From contig NZ_JANJGU010000001.1 in NCBI RefSeq assembly GCF_024626525.1, positions 523,837-587,836 on the forward strand: a DNA stretch of 64,000 nucleotides. Reading direction: 5' to 3'. The position numbers were made by a program, and so were the translations under genes. This document shows positions 9,251 to 19,140 of this stretch, piece after piece (within the stretch, counting starts at the first letter, position 1; every line of letters begins with the position of its first letter). The notes under the pieces were generated by a model. It was not told the DNA's origin and made no database searches. It saw only the letters and a list, made by a program, of their open reading frames with translations. The DNA comes from Lederbergia panacisoli (GTDB taxonomy: Bacteria; Bacillota; Bacilli; Bacillales; Bacillaceae_C).

Positions 9251-9654
9251 AAGCTTATTTTAAAAATAATCGTGGACTGACACTTGTTGAGGTATTACTT
9301 GCCGGGGCAATTGCATCAATCGTTTTTGCACTTCTATTCGGCATATTACATTTTGCAACAAACTCTATGAAAATGACCAAGGTTGAGTCTGAACTGCAAC
9401 AGGAAGTAAATTTAATTCTACATACATTAACAGTGATCCATGAAAAAAATTCACAATTCTCATTTAAAACTGAAGATGGTTCATTAACCATTATTACAAA
9501 TGAACGAGAATTCTCCTTTTCAAAAAACTATGACTATGAATTATTAGTGAGCAAAATAAATAACAACCCTAAAAATATTAAAGTCAAATTAACCATTAAG
9601 GATCGAGAATACGGTAAAGAAATCTCAGTTTCAACAATCCTAAGTAAATTGTGA
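9247..9654 (+). CDS. PilW-like minor pilin
   Basis: 135 residues with prepilin leader NNRG/LTLVEVLLAGAIAS: cleavage after Gly, Glu at +5 and a hydrophobic helix to about residue 35. The globular part is small and beta-rich. It shares 4 nt with the preceding pilin gene and is followed 10 nt later by the PilX-like gene, so all three are one operon. Assignment to PilW rests on order and size, not on a diagnostic motif. Confidence 0.8.
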   Translation: MKAYFKNNRGLTLVEVLLAGAIASIVFALLFGILHFATNSMKMTKVESELQQEVNLILHTLTVIHEKNSQFSFKTEDGSLTIITNEREFSFSKNYDYELLVSKINNNPKNIKVKLTIKDREYGKEISVSTILSKL

Positions 9655-9664
9655 GGGATATTAA

Positions 9665-11008
9665 ATGATAAAAAATGAAAAAGGTCATGCATTGATCATC
9701 ACTTTAGGCATTATCGTTTTAATATTCCTTTTTGCTGCAACTTTAATGATATATACATTCAATTCCCGGGCTGAAGTAAAAAAAAGTGAAACGTATATAC
9801 AAGAAACTGAAGTCGCGGAAATGGGGATTACTTTTTTTAAAGAGAACTTGAATAAGGCATTAGTACAAATAAATGAAGAGATAAGTAAAGATCGGAATGC
9901 TACATTAGAAGATTTAAAAAATCGTTTATCTGAAACATTAACCAAACTAAATAATAAATCTTGGAAGATAACGGATAATACACATTCATACACCCTAACC
10001 GTTCCTCCAGTTACTTTAGATAAAAATACGAATAAAATTACAGTCACTGTTAACAGTATTGGGAAAAAAAGTGATGAATCAAAAGGAAGATTGCTTACCG
10101 CGAAGTATGAATTAATAGGAAGCATTGGGGGCGGAAATGACGGAGGAAGTGGTGGCGAAGGCGGTAATAGCAACCCGGCATTTGAAGATAGCAATGATTT
10201 TAAGAAAATAGATAACCCTTCGAGACTAGTTTTTGCTTATGAAGAAACAGGAGATAGTAAAAGGTTTTCTAATCCCCTAACACTAGGTCCAGGAACAAGC
10301 ATAACAGTTAAGGATAATGTACTTTTTGAGTATAATTTAGTATTTGGAGGTACAAATCTGCAAGTTGGAAATAACGCTATTTTCAAAGATAGTACTAGAT
10401 TTCAGCCGTACTCCTCACTAAATATTGGAAATAACGCTATCTTTGATCTTAATGCTGATTTCCAGCAAGATACAAAAATAAACATTGGTGGAAATGCATT
10501 GTTTAATAATGCAATAAATATAGGTGAGCGGTCGGAAGTGAACATTGGGGGGGCGCTTTACTCCGGTAAAAATATACGTTTTAATAATTATTCCAATACA
10601 ATAATCAAGGGTGATGCTAAAATTCCAGCAGCAACATTTGATCAAAATTCAACATTACTAGTTTCTGGAAATTTTATGATGAGCGAAGGCGCAACAATCG
10701 AAAAGAATGTAATGATTACAATTGAGAAAAGTGCAAGTTTTACACACATTAGTATTGGACAGGGTTCCATCTTACACATAAAAGGAAATCTATTTAGTAC
10801 GCGTTGGCATAATGTTACAGGGAAAATTTGTGTGGAAGGAAAAGCCTTTTTGGGAACTAATCAACCCGTAATAACAGATAAAGATGTTTGCCCGAAAAAC
10901 CAACCTGAAGGAACCATCTATGTATTAGGCAAAGATATTAAATCAGAAATTCCTGAAAACCCACCAACTGAAATAACGCCACCCGATGAAGAAATAGAGT
11001 ATAAATAA
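9665..11008 (+). CDS. PilX/GspK-like minor pilin with repeat-rich passenger domain
   Basis: 447 residues. The N-terminus (NEKGHALIITLGIIVLI) resembles PilX/GspK tip pilins: Gly before the hydrophobic helix but no Glu at +5. Residues about 40-155 form a pilin-like domain. A Gly/Ser-rich linker follows (about 156-172), then from about 200 to 400 short repeats of the type NIGNNAIF and NIGGNALF, the spacing expected of a right-handed beta-solenoid like bactofilin. Two late cysteines (KICVEG, KDVCPK) could pair. The tail is Pro/Glu-rich. As last gene of the minor-pilin operon it is a good candidate for a tip-displayed adhesin (inference). It is unusually large for this class. Confidence 0.8.
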   Translation: MIKNEKGHALIITLGIIVLIFLFAATLMIYTFNSRAEVKKSETYIQETEVAEMGITFFKENLNKALVQINEEISKDRNATLEDLKNRLSETLTKLNNKSWKITDNTHSYTLTVPPVTLDKNTNKITVTVNSIGKKSDESKGRLLTAKYELIGSIGGGNDGGSGGEGGNSNPAFEDSNDFKKIDNPSRLVFAYEETGDSKRFSNPLTLGPGTSITVKDNVLFEYNLVFGGTNLQVGNNAIFKDSTRFQPYSSLNIGNNAIFDLNADFQQDTKINIGGNALFNNAINIGERSEVNIGGALYSGKNIRFNNYSNTIIKGDAKIPAATFDQNSTLLVSGNFMMSEGATIEKNVMITIEKSASFTHISIGQGSILHIKGNLFSTRWHNVTGKICVEGKAFLGTNQPVITDKDVCPKNQPEGTIYVLGKDIKSEIPENPPTEITPPDEEIEYK

Positions 11009-11060
11009 TTTATCAAGTTTCTATTATCCTTATATGTATTGCATTTTAGGATCAAATACA

Positions 11061-11094
11061 AAAAGCAGCTGAAATCGTATTTCATCTGCTTTTA
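11061..11094. terminator. Bidirectional terminator between minor pilins and folC
   Basis: AAAAGCAG-TGAAA pairs with TTTCA-CTGCTTTT around a short loop. T/A tracts lie on both sides, so it can end the rightward pilin operon and the leftward folC transcript. Confidence 0.7.
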
Positions 11095-11222
11095 TGTTTT
11101 TGATTGACTTTTTTAGAATTATAATAGAGGAATTTTCCTGTTAAGGTTTTAAATATGTTTCTTCGTACATAAAATGTGGAACTTAAGAGCTCAATTGTGG
11201 AAATTCCACACAACATAACAAA

Positions 11223-12530
11223 TCATTCCCCTATAACTGCCTTCAAAAATGGCTTAATTGTTGATATAAAATAAAGAGATCCAGTGATAGCCAATACCTC
11301 GTCGTCTCTCATTGAAGAAATCAGCGATCTCATGAGTTCTTGCCAATTAGAATTTGCATGAGCCATTGGGTTATTGCTAAGCACCATTAATTCTTCCGCT
11401 GAAGCTGCCCTTGGAAAATCAAACTCGGTTAAATAAAGTTCCACATCCATCTGCTTAAAGATTTTAAACATCACAGTCAAGTCTTTATCCTTCAAGGCTG
11501 AAAAGATAATTTTAACTTTCCTACCTTTGTAACGCTGTCCTATGGCATTTGCAAAAGCTTGAACACCTTCAGGATTATGGGCACCATCAATTAACACGGT
11601 TGGAAGCTGTTGTAATATTTCCATTCTCCCTGGCCAATAGGCTTTCTTTAAACCGGATCTTATTTTATTTTCATCTACTTGAATAAATCCATTTTTATTT
11701 AAATACTCCAATGCTGCTATTGCGCCTGCAGCATTATCTGTTTGATGCTTCCCTAGGAGTGAAAGCTGCAATTCTTTCAAATCACCCCATTTTGATGTAT
11801 ATGTAAATTGTTCACATTCTTCTAAGGAACGGTAATCAGAAACAAAGAAGTCCTTGCCGATTTGAGTCATCATTGAATTTTTCTCATTTGCTGCTTCTTT
11901 CAAAACAGCTAAAGCTTCATCATTTTTCACACATGTAAAAATAGGTGTATTTTGTTTAATAATCCCTGCTTTTTCAAAAGCAATTTTACTAATCGTGTCA
12001 CCTAGTATTTGCGTATGATCCATTCCAATATTTGTAATAATCGAAGCAATAGGTTCTATCACATTCGTTGAATCAAATCTTCCACCTAGCCCTACTTCAA
12101 TAACCGTAATGTCCATTGGATTCATTTTGCCAAAATAATAGAGAGCCATTGCGGTAATGACTTCAAATTCCGTTGGTGAGCCAAGGTCAGTTTCTTCCAA
12201 TTCATCTGATAGTGGTTTAATGACATTGGTCAATTGCGTGATTTCATTATCCTGAATTGGCAGCCCATTAACACTAATTCTTTCGTTAAATTGTTCGATA
12301 TACGGGGAGGTAAAAGTACCTACTTTATAACCCGCTTCATTCAAAACGGAACGAAGGTATGCCACGGTAGAGCCTTTCCCATTTGTCCCGCCAACATGAA
12401 TGGCTTTAAGCCCTTTCTCTGGGTTTCCTAATCTTTCAAGCATCCATTCCATTCGTTTAAGTCCCGGTTTAATCCCTAGTCTTAGTCGGGAATGAATCCA
12501 CCCCAGTGCTTCTTCATATGATTGCAACAT
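11223..12530 (-). CDS. folC: Bifunctional folylpolyglutamate / dihydrofolate synthase
   Basis: 435 residues. The Mur-ligase-type P-loop GTNGKGSTVAYL is near residue 48 and the family block GLGGRFDSTNV near 150. The C-terminal DGAHNPEG motif (about 315) is also present. The enzyme adds glutamates to folates in the cytoplasm. Ribosome site AGAGGTG precedes the ATG. It lies 62 bp downstream of valS, as in B. subtilis, and is probably co-transcribed from the T-box promoter. Confidence 0.96.
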   Translation of the reverse strand: MLQSYEEALGWIHSRLRLGIKPGLKRMEWMLERLGNPEKGLKAIHVGGTNGKGSTVAYLRSVLNEAGYKVGTFTSPYIEQFNERISVNGLPIQDNEITQLTNVIKPLSDELEETDLGSPTEFEVITAMALYYFGKMNPMDITVIEVGLGGRFDSTNVIEPIASIITNIGMDHTQILGDTISKIAFEKAGIIKQNTPIFTCVKNDEALAVLKEAANEKNSMMTQIGKDFFVSDYRSLEECEQFTYTSKWGDLKELQLSLLGKHQTDNAAGAIAALEYLNKNGFIQVDENKIRSGLKKAYWPGRMEILQQLPTVLIDGAHNPEGVQAFANAIGQRYKGRKVKIIFSALKDKDLTVMFKIFKQMDVELYLTEFDFPRAASAEELMVLSNNPMAHANSNWQELMRSLISSMRDDEVLAITGSLYFISTIKPFLKAVIGE

Positions 12531-12592
12531 TTTTCTGCACCTCTGAATTCAATATCGAAGCGAATCCGTTTGTGGATTCGCTTCAAATGTCA

Positions 12593-15232
12593 TTACTCTG
12601 ATTTTAATTCTTTCATTCGCTCTTCAACCGTTGCCCGTTTCTCTGTATAATCTTTCTCTTTCGCCCGTTCTTCATCAACAATTGCTTGTGGCGCTTTACC
12701 AATGAATTTTTCGTTCGAAAGTTTCTTCTGAACGCGTTCGACTTCTTTATTCCACTTATCCCACTCTTTTTCTAATCGAGCGATTTCCTCGTCGATATTA
12801 ATGAGTCCAGCAAGTGGTAAAAAGAGTTCCGCACCTGTTACAACTGCAGACATCGATTTTTCTGGCGCTGTAATATTAATAGCGATCTCGAGCTCCTCTG
12901 GATTACAAAATCTTTCGATGAAATGCTTGTTTTTTTCGAGCTCAGCCAACACCTTTTCGTCTTTAGCTTTCAATATCATCTTGATTTTTTTGCTCATCGG
13001 CGTATTCACTTCCGCCCTTATCGTACGGACAGAATGGATGATATCCATCAATAGTTTCATTTCACCTGCTGCTGTTTCATCTGATAAGCTAGAATCAACT
13101 TGCGGCCACGCTGCTACAGTGATGGATTCACCCTCGTGCGGAAGGTTTTGCCAAATTTCCTCTGAAATAAATGGCATAAATGGATGCAACAAACGCATCG
13201 TATTATCTAAAACATAAGCCAACACCGAGCGAGTCGTTAATTTTGCTTTTTCATCCTCACCATATAATGGCAACTTCGCCATCTCGATATACCAATCGCA
13301 AAGATCATCCCAGATGAAGTTATAAAGCGCACGGCCAACTTCTCCGAACTCATATTTGTCAGCTAGTTTTGTTACTGTATCAATTGTGTCATTTAGACGT
13401 GTCAAGATCCACTTGTCAGCTACAGATTTTTCTCCTGACAAATCAATTTCATTGTAAGTGAGCCCGCCCATGTTCATAAGAGCAAACCTTGAAGCATTCC
13501 AAATTTTATTAGCGAAATTCCACACTGCTTCAATCTTTTCCATGCTAAAACGTAAATCCTGACCTGGTGAGCTTCCAGTTGATAAGAAGTAGCGAAGTGA
13601 ATCTGCTCCGTATTTGTCAATGACCTCCATTGGGTCAACACCATTTCCAAGTGATTTACTCATTTTCCGTCCTTCAGCATCTCGAACAAGTCCATGAATT
13701 AATACATCGCGAAACGGGCTTTGGTCAGTAAATTTAAGACCTTGGAAAATCATTCTTGATACCCAGAAAGTAATGATATCATATCCCGTTACGAGACAAT
13801 TATTAGGATAGTAGCGTTTGAAATCATTTTCCTCTTCATTCGGCCAACCCATTGTTGAAAATGGCCATAATGCCGAACTGAACCACGTATCAAGAACATC
13901 TTTATCTTGTTCCCAGTTTTCCTCGTCAGCTGGTGCTTCGTGCCCTACATATATTTCGCCGGTTTCTTTATGATACCAAGCTGGAATTCGGTGTCCCCAC
14001 CAAAGCTGACGAGAAATACACCAATCACGAATATTTTCAATCCAATGCATGTAGATTTTTTCAAAACGATCCGGGACAAAGTTAACCTTTTCTTCACTCT
14101 TCTGCAATTCAATCGCGCGATCAGCTAAGACCCGCATTTTAACAAACCATTGGGTTGATAAATACGGTTCTACTACTGCACCACTACGCTCTGAATGCCC
14201 AACAGAATGTAAATGCTCTTCTATTTTGAAAAGAACACCTTCGTCTTGAAGATCTTTCACTATTTGCTTCCTGCATTCAAAACGATCCATACCATCGTAT
14301 TTCCCTGCGTTTTTATTCATCGTGCCGTCTTCGTTCATAACAAGGACACGTTCAAGATTATGACGATTGCCAATTTCAAAATCATTAGGATCATGCGCTG
14401 GAGTGATTTTTACGGCACCAGAACCAAATTCCATATCAACATAATCATCCGCAACAATCGGGATTTCACGGCTAATGATTGGAAGGATAACTGTTTTTCC
14501 AATCAAATGTTTATAGCGCTCATCTTCAGGATGTACTGCAACCCCAGTATCACCAAGCATTGTTTCCGGACGTGTCGTTGCAACTTCAATACTGCCACTT
14601 CCGTCTGCAAGCGGATAATTCATATGGTAGAATGCACCTTGAACATCTTTATAAATAACTTCAATATCGGAAAGGGCTGTTTTCGTAGCTGGGTCCCAGT
14701 TAATGATGTATTCTCCGCGGTAAATTAAACCTTCATTATAGAGGGAAACAAACACTTCACGAACTGCATTTGAAAGTCCTTCGTCAAGAGTAAAGCGTTC
14801 CCTTGAGTAATCCAGTCCTAAGCCAAGCTTAGCCCATTGCTGGCGAATGAAATCCGCATATTCTTCTTTCCATTTCCACGTTTCTTCAAGAAACTTTTCG
14901 CGGCCTAAATCATAGCGTGTTTTGCCTTCTTCTCGTAATTTTTCTTCCACCTTTGCTTGAGTAGCGATTCCTGCATGGTCCATCCCAGGGAGCCATAATA
15001 CATCGTACCCTTGCATTCTTTTCATCCGCGTCAAAATGTCTTGAAGTGTCGTATCCCATGCATGGCCAAGATGCAGCTTCCCAGTTACATTAGGCGGCGG
15101 AATTACTATCGTATATGGTTCTTTCTCCAAGTCACTTTTCGCTTCAAAAAACTTACCCTTAAGCCACCATTCATATCTGCCTTTTTCGATACTTTGCGGT
15201 TCGTATTTCGTTGGCATCTTTATTTCTTCCAT
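12593..15232 (-). CDS. valS: Valyl-tRNA synthetase
   Basis: 879 residues, matching the B. subtilis enzyme. The class I HIGH motif appears as HLGH in [15 protein letters not shown] (about 50-62) and the KMSKS loop in [11 protein letters not shown] (about 525). The C-terminal 70 residues form the tRNA-binding coiled coil. The editing (CP1) domain spans about 190-340. AGGAGG lies 8 nt before the ATG at 15232, supporting this start over the later Met6. Expression is controlled by the upstream T-box leader. Confidence 0.98.
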   Translation of the reverse strand: MEEIKMPTKYEPQSIEKGRYEWWLKGKFFEAKSDLEKEPYTIVIPPPNVTGKLHLGHAWDTTLQDILTRMKRMQGYDVLWLPGMDHAGIATQAKVEEKLREEGKTRYDLGREKFLEETWKWKEEYADFIRQQWAKLGLGLDYSRERFTLDEGLSNAVREVFVSLYNEGLIYRGEYIINWDPATKTALSDIEVIYKDVQGAFYHMNYPLADGSGSIEVATTRPETMLGDTGVAVHPEDERYKHLIGKTVILPIISREIPIVADDYVDMEFGSGAVKITPAHDPNDFEIGNRHNLERVLVMNEDGTMNKNAGKYDGMDRFECRKQIVKDLQDEGVLFKIEEHLHSVGHSERSGAVVEPYLSTQWFVKMRVLADRAIELQKSEEKVNFVPDRFEKIYMHWIENIRDWCISRQLWWGHRIPAWYHKETGEIYVGHEAPADEENWEQDKDVLDTWFSSALWPFSTMGWPNEEENDFKRYYPNNCLVTGYDIITFWVSRMIFQGLKFTDQSPFRDVLIHGLVRDAEGRKMSKSLGNGVDPMEVIDKYGADSLRYFLSTGSSPGQDLRFSMEKIEAVWNFANKIWNASRFALMNMGGLTYNEIDLSGEKSVADKWILTRLNDTIDTVTKLADKYEFGEVGRALYNFIWDDLCDWYIEMAKLPLYGEDEKAKLTTRSVLAYVLDNTMRLLHPFMPFISEEIWQNLPHEGESITVAAWPQVDSSLSDETAAGEMKLLMDIIHSVRTIRAEVNTPMSKKIKMILKAKDEKVLAELEKNKHFIERFCNPEELEIAINITAPEKSMSAVVTGAELFLPLAGLINIDEEIARLEKEWDKWNKEVERVQKKLSNEKFIGKAPQAIVDEERAKEKDYTEKRATVEERMKELKSE

Positions 15233-15263
15233 ACGTTTTTCCTCCTAACTAGTTATAGAAAAT

Positions 15264-15522
15264 AAAAAAGCCCCCTTCGTTAAAAGGACGAAGGGAGCGG
15301 GTTCGCGGTACCACCTTTTTTCACAGATCAAAAAACCTCATGATCCGGCACTTATATTCATAACGGTTTTTAACCGGCTTCTACTACTTACGTTTCATAG
15401 AAGCTGCTCGAGGGCGACCTTCCATAGGAACTGTTTAGGAATCTTTCACCACTGATTCCCTCTCTAAAAAACAATCCTCACATGTACTCTTCCCTGTCCA
15501 TGCATTTTTTCGTTCTCACTAT
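15264..15522 (-). promoter_or_regulatory. T-box leader (riboswitch) of valS
   Basis: Minus-strand leader with AGAGAGG and GGTG-AAAG landmarks of Stem I. The T-box core GGTGGTACCGCG lies at 15304-15315, and an 11-bp terminator stem with T run at 15264-15298. The T-box sequence can pair with the terminator's left arm to form the antiterminator when uncharged tRNA-Val binds. GTC in the segment GGAAGGTCGCC near 15417 is the likely Val specifier (inference from position; not folded). The promoter -10 TATAAT is at 15528-15533. Confidence 0.92.
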
Positions 15523-15527
15523 TATTC

Positions 15528-15533
15528 ATTATA
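15528..15533 (-). promoter_or_regulatory. -10 element of valS promoter
   Basis: A perfect TATAAT on the minus strand, placed so that transcription would begin about 6-7 bases later, at the 5' end of the T-box leader. The -35 region is weak (TTGATT with a 20-bp spacer). Confidence 0.6.
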
Positions 15534-15964
15534 GTAGCGAAATTCCGTTCATAAATCAATCATTTCATTGCAATTTTTAAAAATGGGCCATCTATGTCTA
15601 GCTACAGCGCCTATCGACTAGAAAACTTCTTGACCACTTCCCTACGATAAGTCAACATCGGCTCGTCCCTCCACGTGTTTCCTATATCTCAGTCAGGGGC
15701 CCTGAAGTTTTTACGTCGATGAACAGGCGCTTCCGCTTTTCTTTGTCTAGCTACAGAGCCTATCGACTAGAAAACTTCTTGACCACTTCCCTACAATAAG
15801 TCAACATCGGCTCGTCCCTCGCCGTGTTTCCTATATCTCAGTCAGTGGCCTGAAGTTTTTACGTCGATGAACAGGCGCTTCCGCTTTTCTTTGTCTAGCT
15901 ACAGCGCCTATCGACTAGAAAACTTCTTGACCACTTCCCTACGATAAGTCAACATCGGCTCGTC

Positions 15965-16091
15965 TTGTCTAGCTGCAGTCGCCAGCCCCTCGAGGTCAAA
16001 TAACCTGAGTCAATAAAAGTCAAAATACGGACTTTTTTTGTCTCAGAACATTTGCTTGTCGGGGCTGATCAGGCGACTTCCGCTTTTCCAA
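15965..16091. repeat. Nested type B repeat, copy 1
   Basis: 127-bp element interrupting type A copy 3 between GGCTCGTC and CCTCGCCG, which are contiguous in uninterrupted copies 2 and 4. Its ends, TGTCTAGCTGCAGTCGCC and GGCGACTTCCGCTTTTCC, are inverted relative to each other. No clear target duplication beyond one or two bases is visible. Confidence 0.85.
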
Positions 16092-16387
16092 CCTCGCCGA
16101 GTTTCCTATATCTCAGTCAGTGGCCTGAAGTTTTTACGTCGATGAACAGGCGCTTCCGCTTTTCTTTGTCTAGCTACAGCGCCTATCGACTAGAAAACTT
16201 CTTGACCACTTCCCTACGATAAGTCAACATCGGCTCGTCCCTCGCCGTGTTTCCTATATCTCAGTCAGTGGCCTGAAGTTTTTACGTCGATGAACAGGCG
16301 CTTCCGCTTTTCTTTGTCTAGCTACAGCACCTATCGACTAGAAAACTTCTTGACCACTTCCCTACGATAAGTCAACATCGGCTCGTC

Positions 16388-16514
16388 TTGTCTAGCTGCA
16401 GTCGCCAGCCCCTCGAGGTCAAATAACCTGAGTCAATAAAAGTCAAAATACGGACTTTTTTTGTCTCAGAACATTTGCTTGTCGGGGCTGATCAGGCGAC
16501 TTCCGCTTTTCCAA
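16388..16514. repeat. Nested type B repeat, copy 2
   Basis: Same 127-bp element at the identical position inside type A copy 5. The sequence is practically the same as copy 1, which points to duplication of the A+A(B) block rather than a second independent insertion. Confidence 0.85.
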
Positions 16515-16652
16515 CCTCGCCGTGTTTCCTATATCTCAGTCAGGGGCCCTGAAGTTTTTACGTCGATGAACAGGCGCTTCCGCTTTTCTAATCACATGAT
16601 ACCCAAAAAAGCATATTTTATAATAGGGGCTTTTGGAGAGGAGGTAAAATAA

Positions 16653-16844
16653 GTGAAAAGGAAGTTTAATCAATACACGTTTCAAAATTGGTTTAGGAAT
16701 TTTAAAGCGGTTTGTAAGCAACTTATCATTCCTTTTACCATTTTCCAGGCAATCCGGACTTTTATATTCCCTAGTACGATAGATGTATTATTATTGGCGA
16801 TTTTTATTGCCCTTTCACTCGCGTACCACTATGATTGGATATGA
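16653..16844 (+). CDS. Small membrane protein, function unknown
   Basis: 63 residues from a GTG start with AGGAGG 8 nt upstream, a strong site that supports a real gene despite its size. The N-terminal third is basic (MKRKFNQ..., FRNFKAVCK). Two hydrophobic segments follow (about 24-37 and 43-58), so a two-pass membrane protein is likely. TATAAT about 35 bp upstream could be its -10. It points against its neighbours and lies between the repeat array and ysxE. I do not recognise a family. Confidence 0.6.
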   Translation: MKRKFNQYTFQNWFRNFKAVCKQLIIPFTIFQAIRTFIFPSTIDVLLLAIFIALSLAYHYDWI

Positions 16845-16862
16845 ATAATCCCCTTCCAGGAG

Positions 16863-17897
16863 TTAGTTGGAGGGGGGTGTCTGCTGTTGCTCTTTTTTCA
16901 TTCTTTCTCTTTCCTCAAGCTTTACCACCACATATTCCGTGTTTTTCATGCGCCAATATTGATGCTGTAATTGGTTTACAAATTTCATTTCGTTTTTTTC
17001 TTTACCTGATGAAAAATACCTTTCGACTACTCTGAAAATCGCACCGGGATGGGCTAGATAACTAAGAAATAAAAGCATTTCTTCCGCTTTAAAGGGGAAA
17101 TGGCGAAAGTATGTGTCCAGCCACTCTATACTTTCATCAAACCTCTTCGGATGAGTACTTAATGTCCGATCTAAAAAAGGAAGTAAATCATGAATGGGTG
17201 ATGCTATTTGTGATTGTTCGAAATTCGTGAAATAACCAGTGCCATTTTCGTCATAAAGAAAATGCTCATTTGATAATTTCCCATGGATGATGACACTTCT
17301 TGCTTTTGTTTCTTCATTCGTAGCTTCTTGCCATTCTTTTATTTTATTTAAAGCGAAGCGCTCTGCACCATTTATTTCGCTGAAAAACGTACAAAAAAGA
17401 AGCTGAAAAGGAGACATATACACCGTTCTTTCACTTCGTTCTACAAAGGATGCTAATGCTTCCCGTTCGTTTTCCCAGCGTGCCGTAGTTTGTTCATAGT
17501 GTTCTTCCCTCATTTCTTTCGTAATAGGAACTTCACGAACGGATAAAGTGTGGAGACGGGCGAGTTCGCGAAATAAATCTTTATGCTTTTGTAGTCGCCC
17601 TTCTCTTTCTTTGTTTTCCAGCCAAGGCATTAAATAAAAAAGCCAATTTCCTTCCAAAATCCCATATCTTCCATCTAAAGACGGATAAATTGGAACAATC
17701 CTGTTATAACCCCGCTGATACAAATGTTGAACATAGCGAAGGAAATCAAGCCCTTTTTTTGCCTCTATTTGTTTCAAGGCAAATTCCCCTTTATCCGTAT
17801 AAATTTTATATACGCGGCCATGTTTTTCAACAAAGTTCATTGTTAATCCATAATAATGAACCAACCTGCCTATTTCCTCATTTGTAAAGCTTGTCAT
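16863..17897 (-). CDS. ysxE: YsxE, CotS/CotI-like spore coat kinase homologue
   Basis: 344 residues with an aminoglycoside-phosphotransferase/CotS-type fold. Residues about 45-90 resemble the ATP-binding N-lobe. The catalytic loop at about 215 reads IIHGKLSNEHFLY where active relatives have HGD....N. The metal-binding Asp is replaced in TNFEQS (normally DFE). Both key residues are therefore altered and this copy is probably a pseudokinase. Position next to spoVID is as in B. subtilis, where both belong to the spore coat. Ribosome site AGGTGGG precedes the ATG. The tail is Lys/Gln-rich. Confidence 0.88.
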   Translation of the reverse strand: MTSFTNEEIGRLVHYYGLTMNFVEKHGRVYKIYTDKGEFALKQIEAKKGLDFLRYVQHLYQRGYNRIVPIYPSLDGRYGILEGNWLFYLMPWLENKEREGRLQKHKDLFRELARLHTLSVREVPITKEMREEHYEQTTARWENEREALASFVERSERTVYMSPFQLLFCTFFSEINGAERFALNKIKEWQEATNEETKARSVIIHGKLSNEHFLYDENGTGYFTNFEQSQIASPIHDLLPFLDRTLSTHPKRFDESIEWLDTYFRHFPFKAEEMLLFLSYLAHPGAIFRVVERYFSSGKEKNEMKFVNQLQHQYWRMKNTEYVVVKLEERERMKKEQQQTPPSN

Positions 17898-17965
17898 TAG
17901 ATCCCACCTGCTTTATTAAAAAAGAGGACAAACTGCCGTGCAGGAGTCCTCCTTCATTAGGGTAT

Positions 17966-19093
17966 TCATCTATTTTTCTTAAGAGGAGAATTGACTTTCG
18001 CCGGAATATATAAAACCTGCCCTTCATACACCTCATGACTAGCTTCCAAGCGGTTCGCCCGTAATATTTGTTGGACACTAACTTCATATTTGTCTGCAAG
18101 TTGTTGAATCGAGTCTCCTTGTTGAACGAGTCGAACTCTCATTTTTGTATGTGATTCATCTTCTTTCCTGGCAAAGAAGTCCGCAAAAGACATGGATTTA
18201 TATTTATCTTTCTTTTTCTTTACAACCGTATTTTCCTCTTCAGGACTTGATTCAATGCTGCTTGATGACTCATAAGAGGATTCATAGTATTCAGTTGGTG
18301 ATTCCGCGTTATAGTGCTGATGAGATTCAACACGATCTTGAAAAGGAAAAAAGTCTAGTGTACGTTGTGCCAACGTTTCCAATGAAAGTTCTGGTATTTT
18401 AGGAATGGAAGGATGAAAATGAATTTTCTCATTACTTTCAAATCCATCTTGTGGAAGAACCCTTGCTTCAACCGAAAAAGGTTCAAACAACTCTTCATCT
18501 TCTTGATTCTCATCATCCTTAGATGAACGTGCTAATAACTCTACCTCTACAGGAGCATCCTCATCATCTACTTCGATTTCCTCTTGTTCTTCATCTTCAT
18601 AAAGATCATTAAGCTGATCTTCATCGTCCAAATTCTCTTCGAAAGAATCACGTATTTCCATTGCTTCCTCATAAATACCGTGTACATAAATATCTGCAAT
18701 AAGCTTTAACCTACTGTTTTCTTCTAACTCGTAATCAAACGTATGGATTTCAATTTCCATATCATCTACATTGACAATTCTTCTTTTTGGAATTGTAATA
18801 TCGACTGGGAATTGATGAGAAAAGATGCTATCTCCTTCATTACGGATATTTACGGCTTCGATATACGTCCTTCCGGCTACAGGAAAATCTCCCATCGCAT
18901 CGTTTCCTAGGGCAGATTTAAATTCACCGCTTAATTCGAGAGTTCCTTTTAGTACAACATAATCATCTTCATCTATAATCGATATATTTGGATCTAATGA
19001 TATAGAAATAAGTTCATCTACTTCCTGTCCTTTTTGAAACCATACAGTTTCTTCCAATGGGAATTTTAATGATGTTTGTTGGCGATCGGGCAA
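17966..19093 (-). CDS. spoVID: Stage VI sporulation protein D (SpoVID)
   Basis: 375 residues. The N-terminal domain (about 10-140) is beta-rich. A long acidic, low-complexity middle (about 150-310, Glu/Asp/Ser runs) follows, then a C-terminal LysM domain (about 322-368, VQQGDSIQQLADKYEVS). SpoVID drives encasement of the forespore by coat proteins in the mother cell; LysM contacts peptidoglycan or SafA-like partners. It is shorter than the B. subtilis protein (about 575 residues), mainly in the acidic linker. A sigma-E-type promoter lies 48 bp upstream. Confidence 0.92.
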   Translation of the reverse strand: MPDRQQTSLKFPLEETVWFQKGQEVDELISISLDPNISIIDEDDYVVLKGTLELSGEFKSALGNDAMGDFPVAGRTYIEAVNIRNEGDSIFSHQFPVDITIPKRRIVNVDDMEIEIHTFDYELEENSRLKLIADIYVHGIYEEAMEIRDSFEENLDDEDQLNDLYEDEEQEEIEVDDEDAPVEVELLARSSKDDENQEDEELFEPFSVEARVLPQDGFESNEKIHFHPSIPKIPELSLETLAQRTLDFFPFQDRVESHQHYNAESPTEYYESSYESSSSIESSPEEENTVVKKKKDKYKSMSFADFFARKEDESHTKMRVRLVQQGDSIQQLADKYEVSVQQILRANRLEASHEVYEGQVLYIPAKVNSPLKKNR

Positions 19094-19140
19094 GATTGAT
19101 TCCTCCTTTCATTTCCAATGCAAATAATATCGGTCACTAC

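Larger units (their letters stand above)
15595..16588. repeat. Five tandem copies of a 147-bp hairpin repeat, two with a nested second repeat
   Basis: Type A copies (147 bp) start at 15595, 15744, 15892, 16167 and 16315. Each begins TGTCTAGCTACAGCGCCT and ends AGGCGCTTCCGCTTTTC, and the ends are imperfect inverted repeats, so each copy can fold into a long hairpin. Copies 3 and 5 are split after GGCTCGTC by the same 127-bp type B element (15965-16091 and 16388-16514). Type B has its own inverted ends (GTCGCC...GGCGAC) and the same outer termini as type A. Copies 2-3 and 4-5 form a roughly 423-bp duplication. No protein-coding frame is credible. This fills the gap between valS and the next gene. 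Confidence 0.9.

Noticed and set aside
15595..16588. Repeat array considered as CRISPR
   Set aside because: Units are 147 bp and directly abutting, with no unique spacers and no cas genes nearby.
16461..16652. Open frame across repeat copy 5
   Set aside because: It lies almost wholly inside the hairpin repeats and has no ribosome site.
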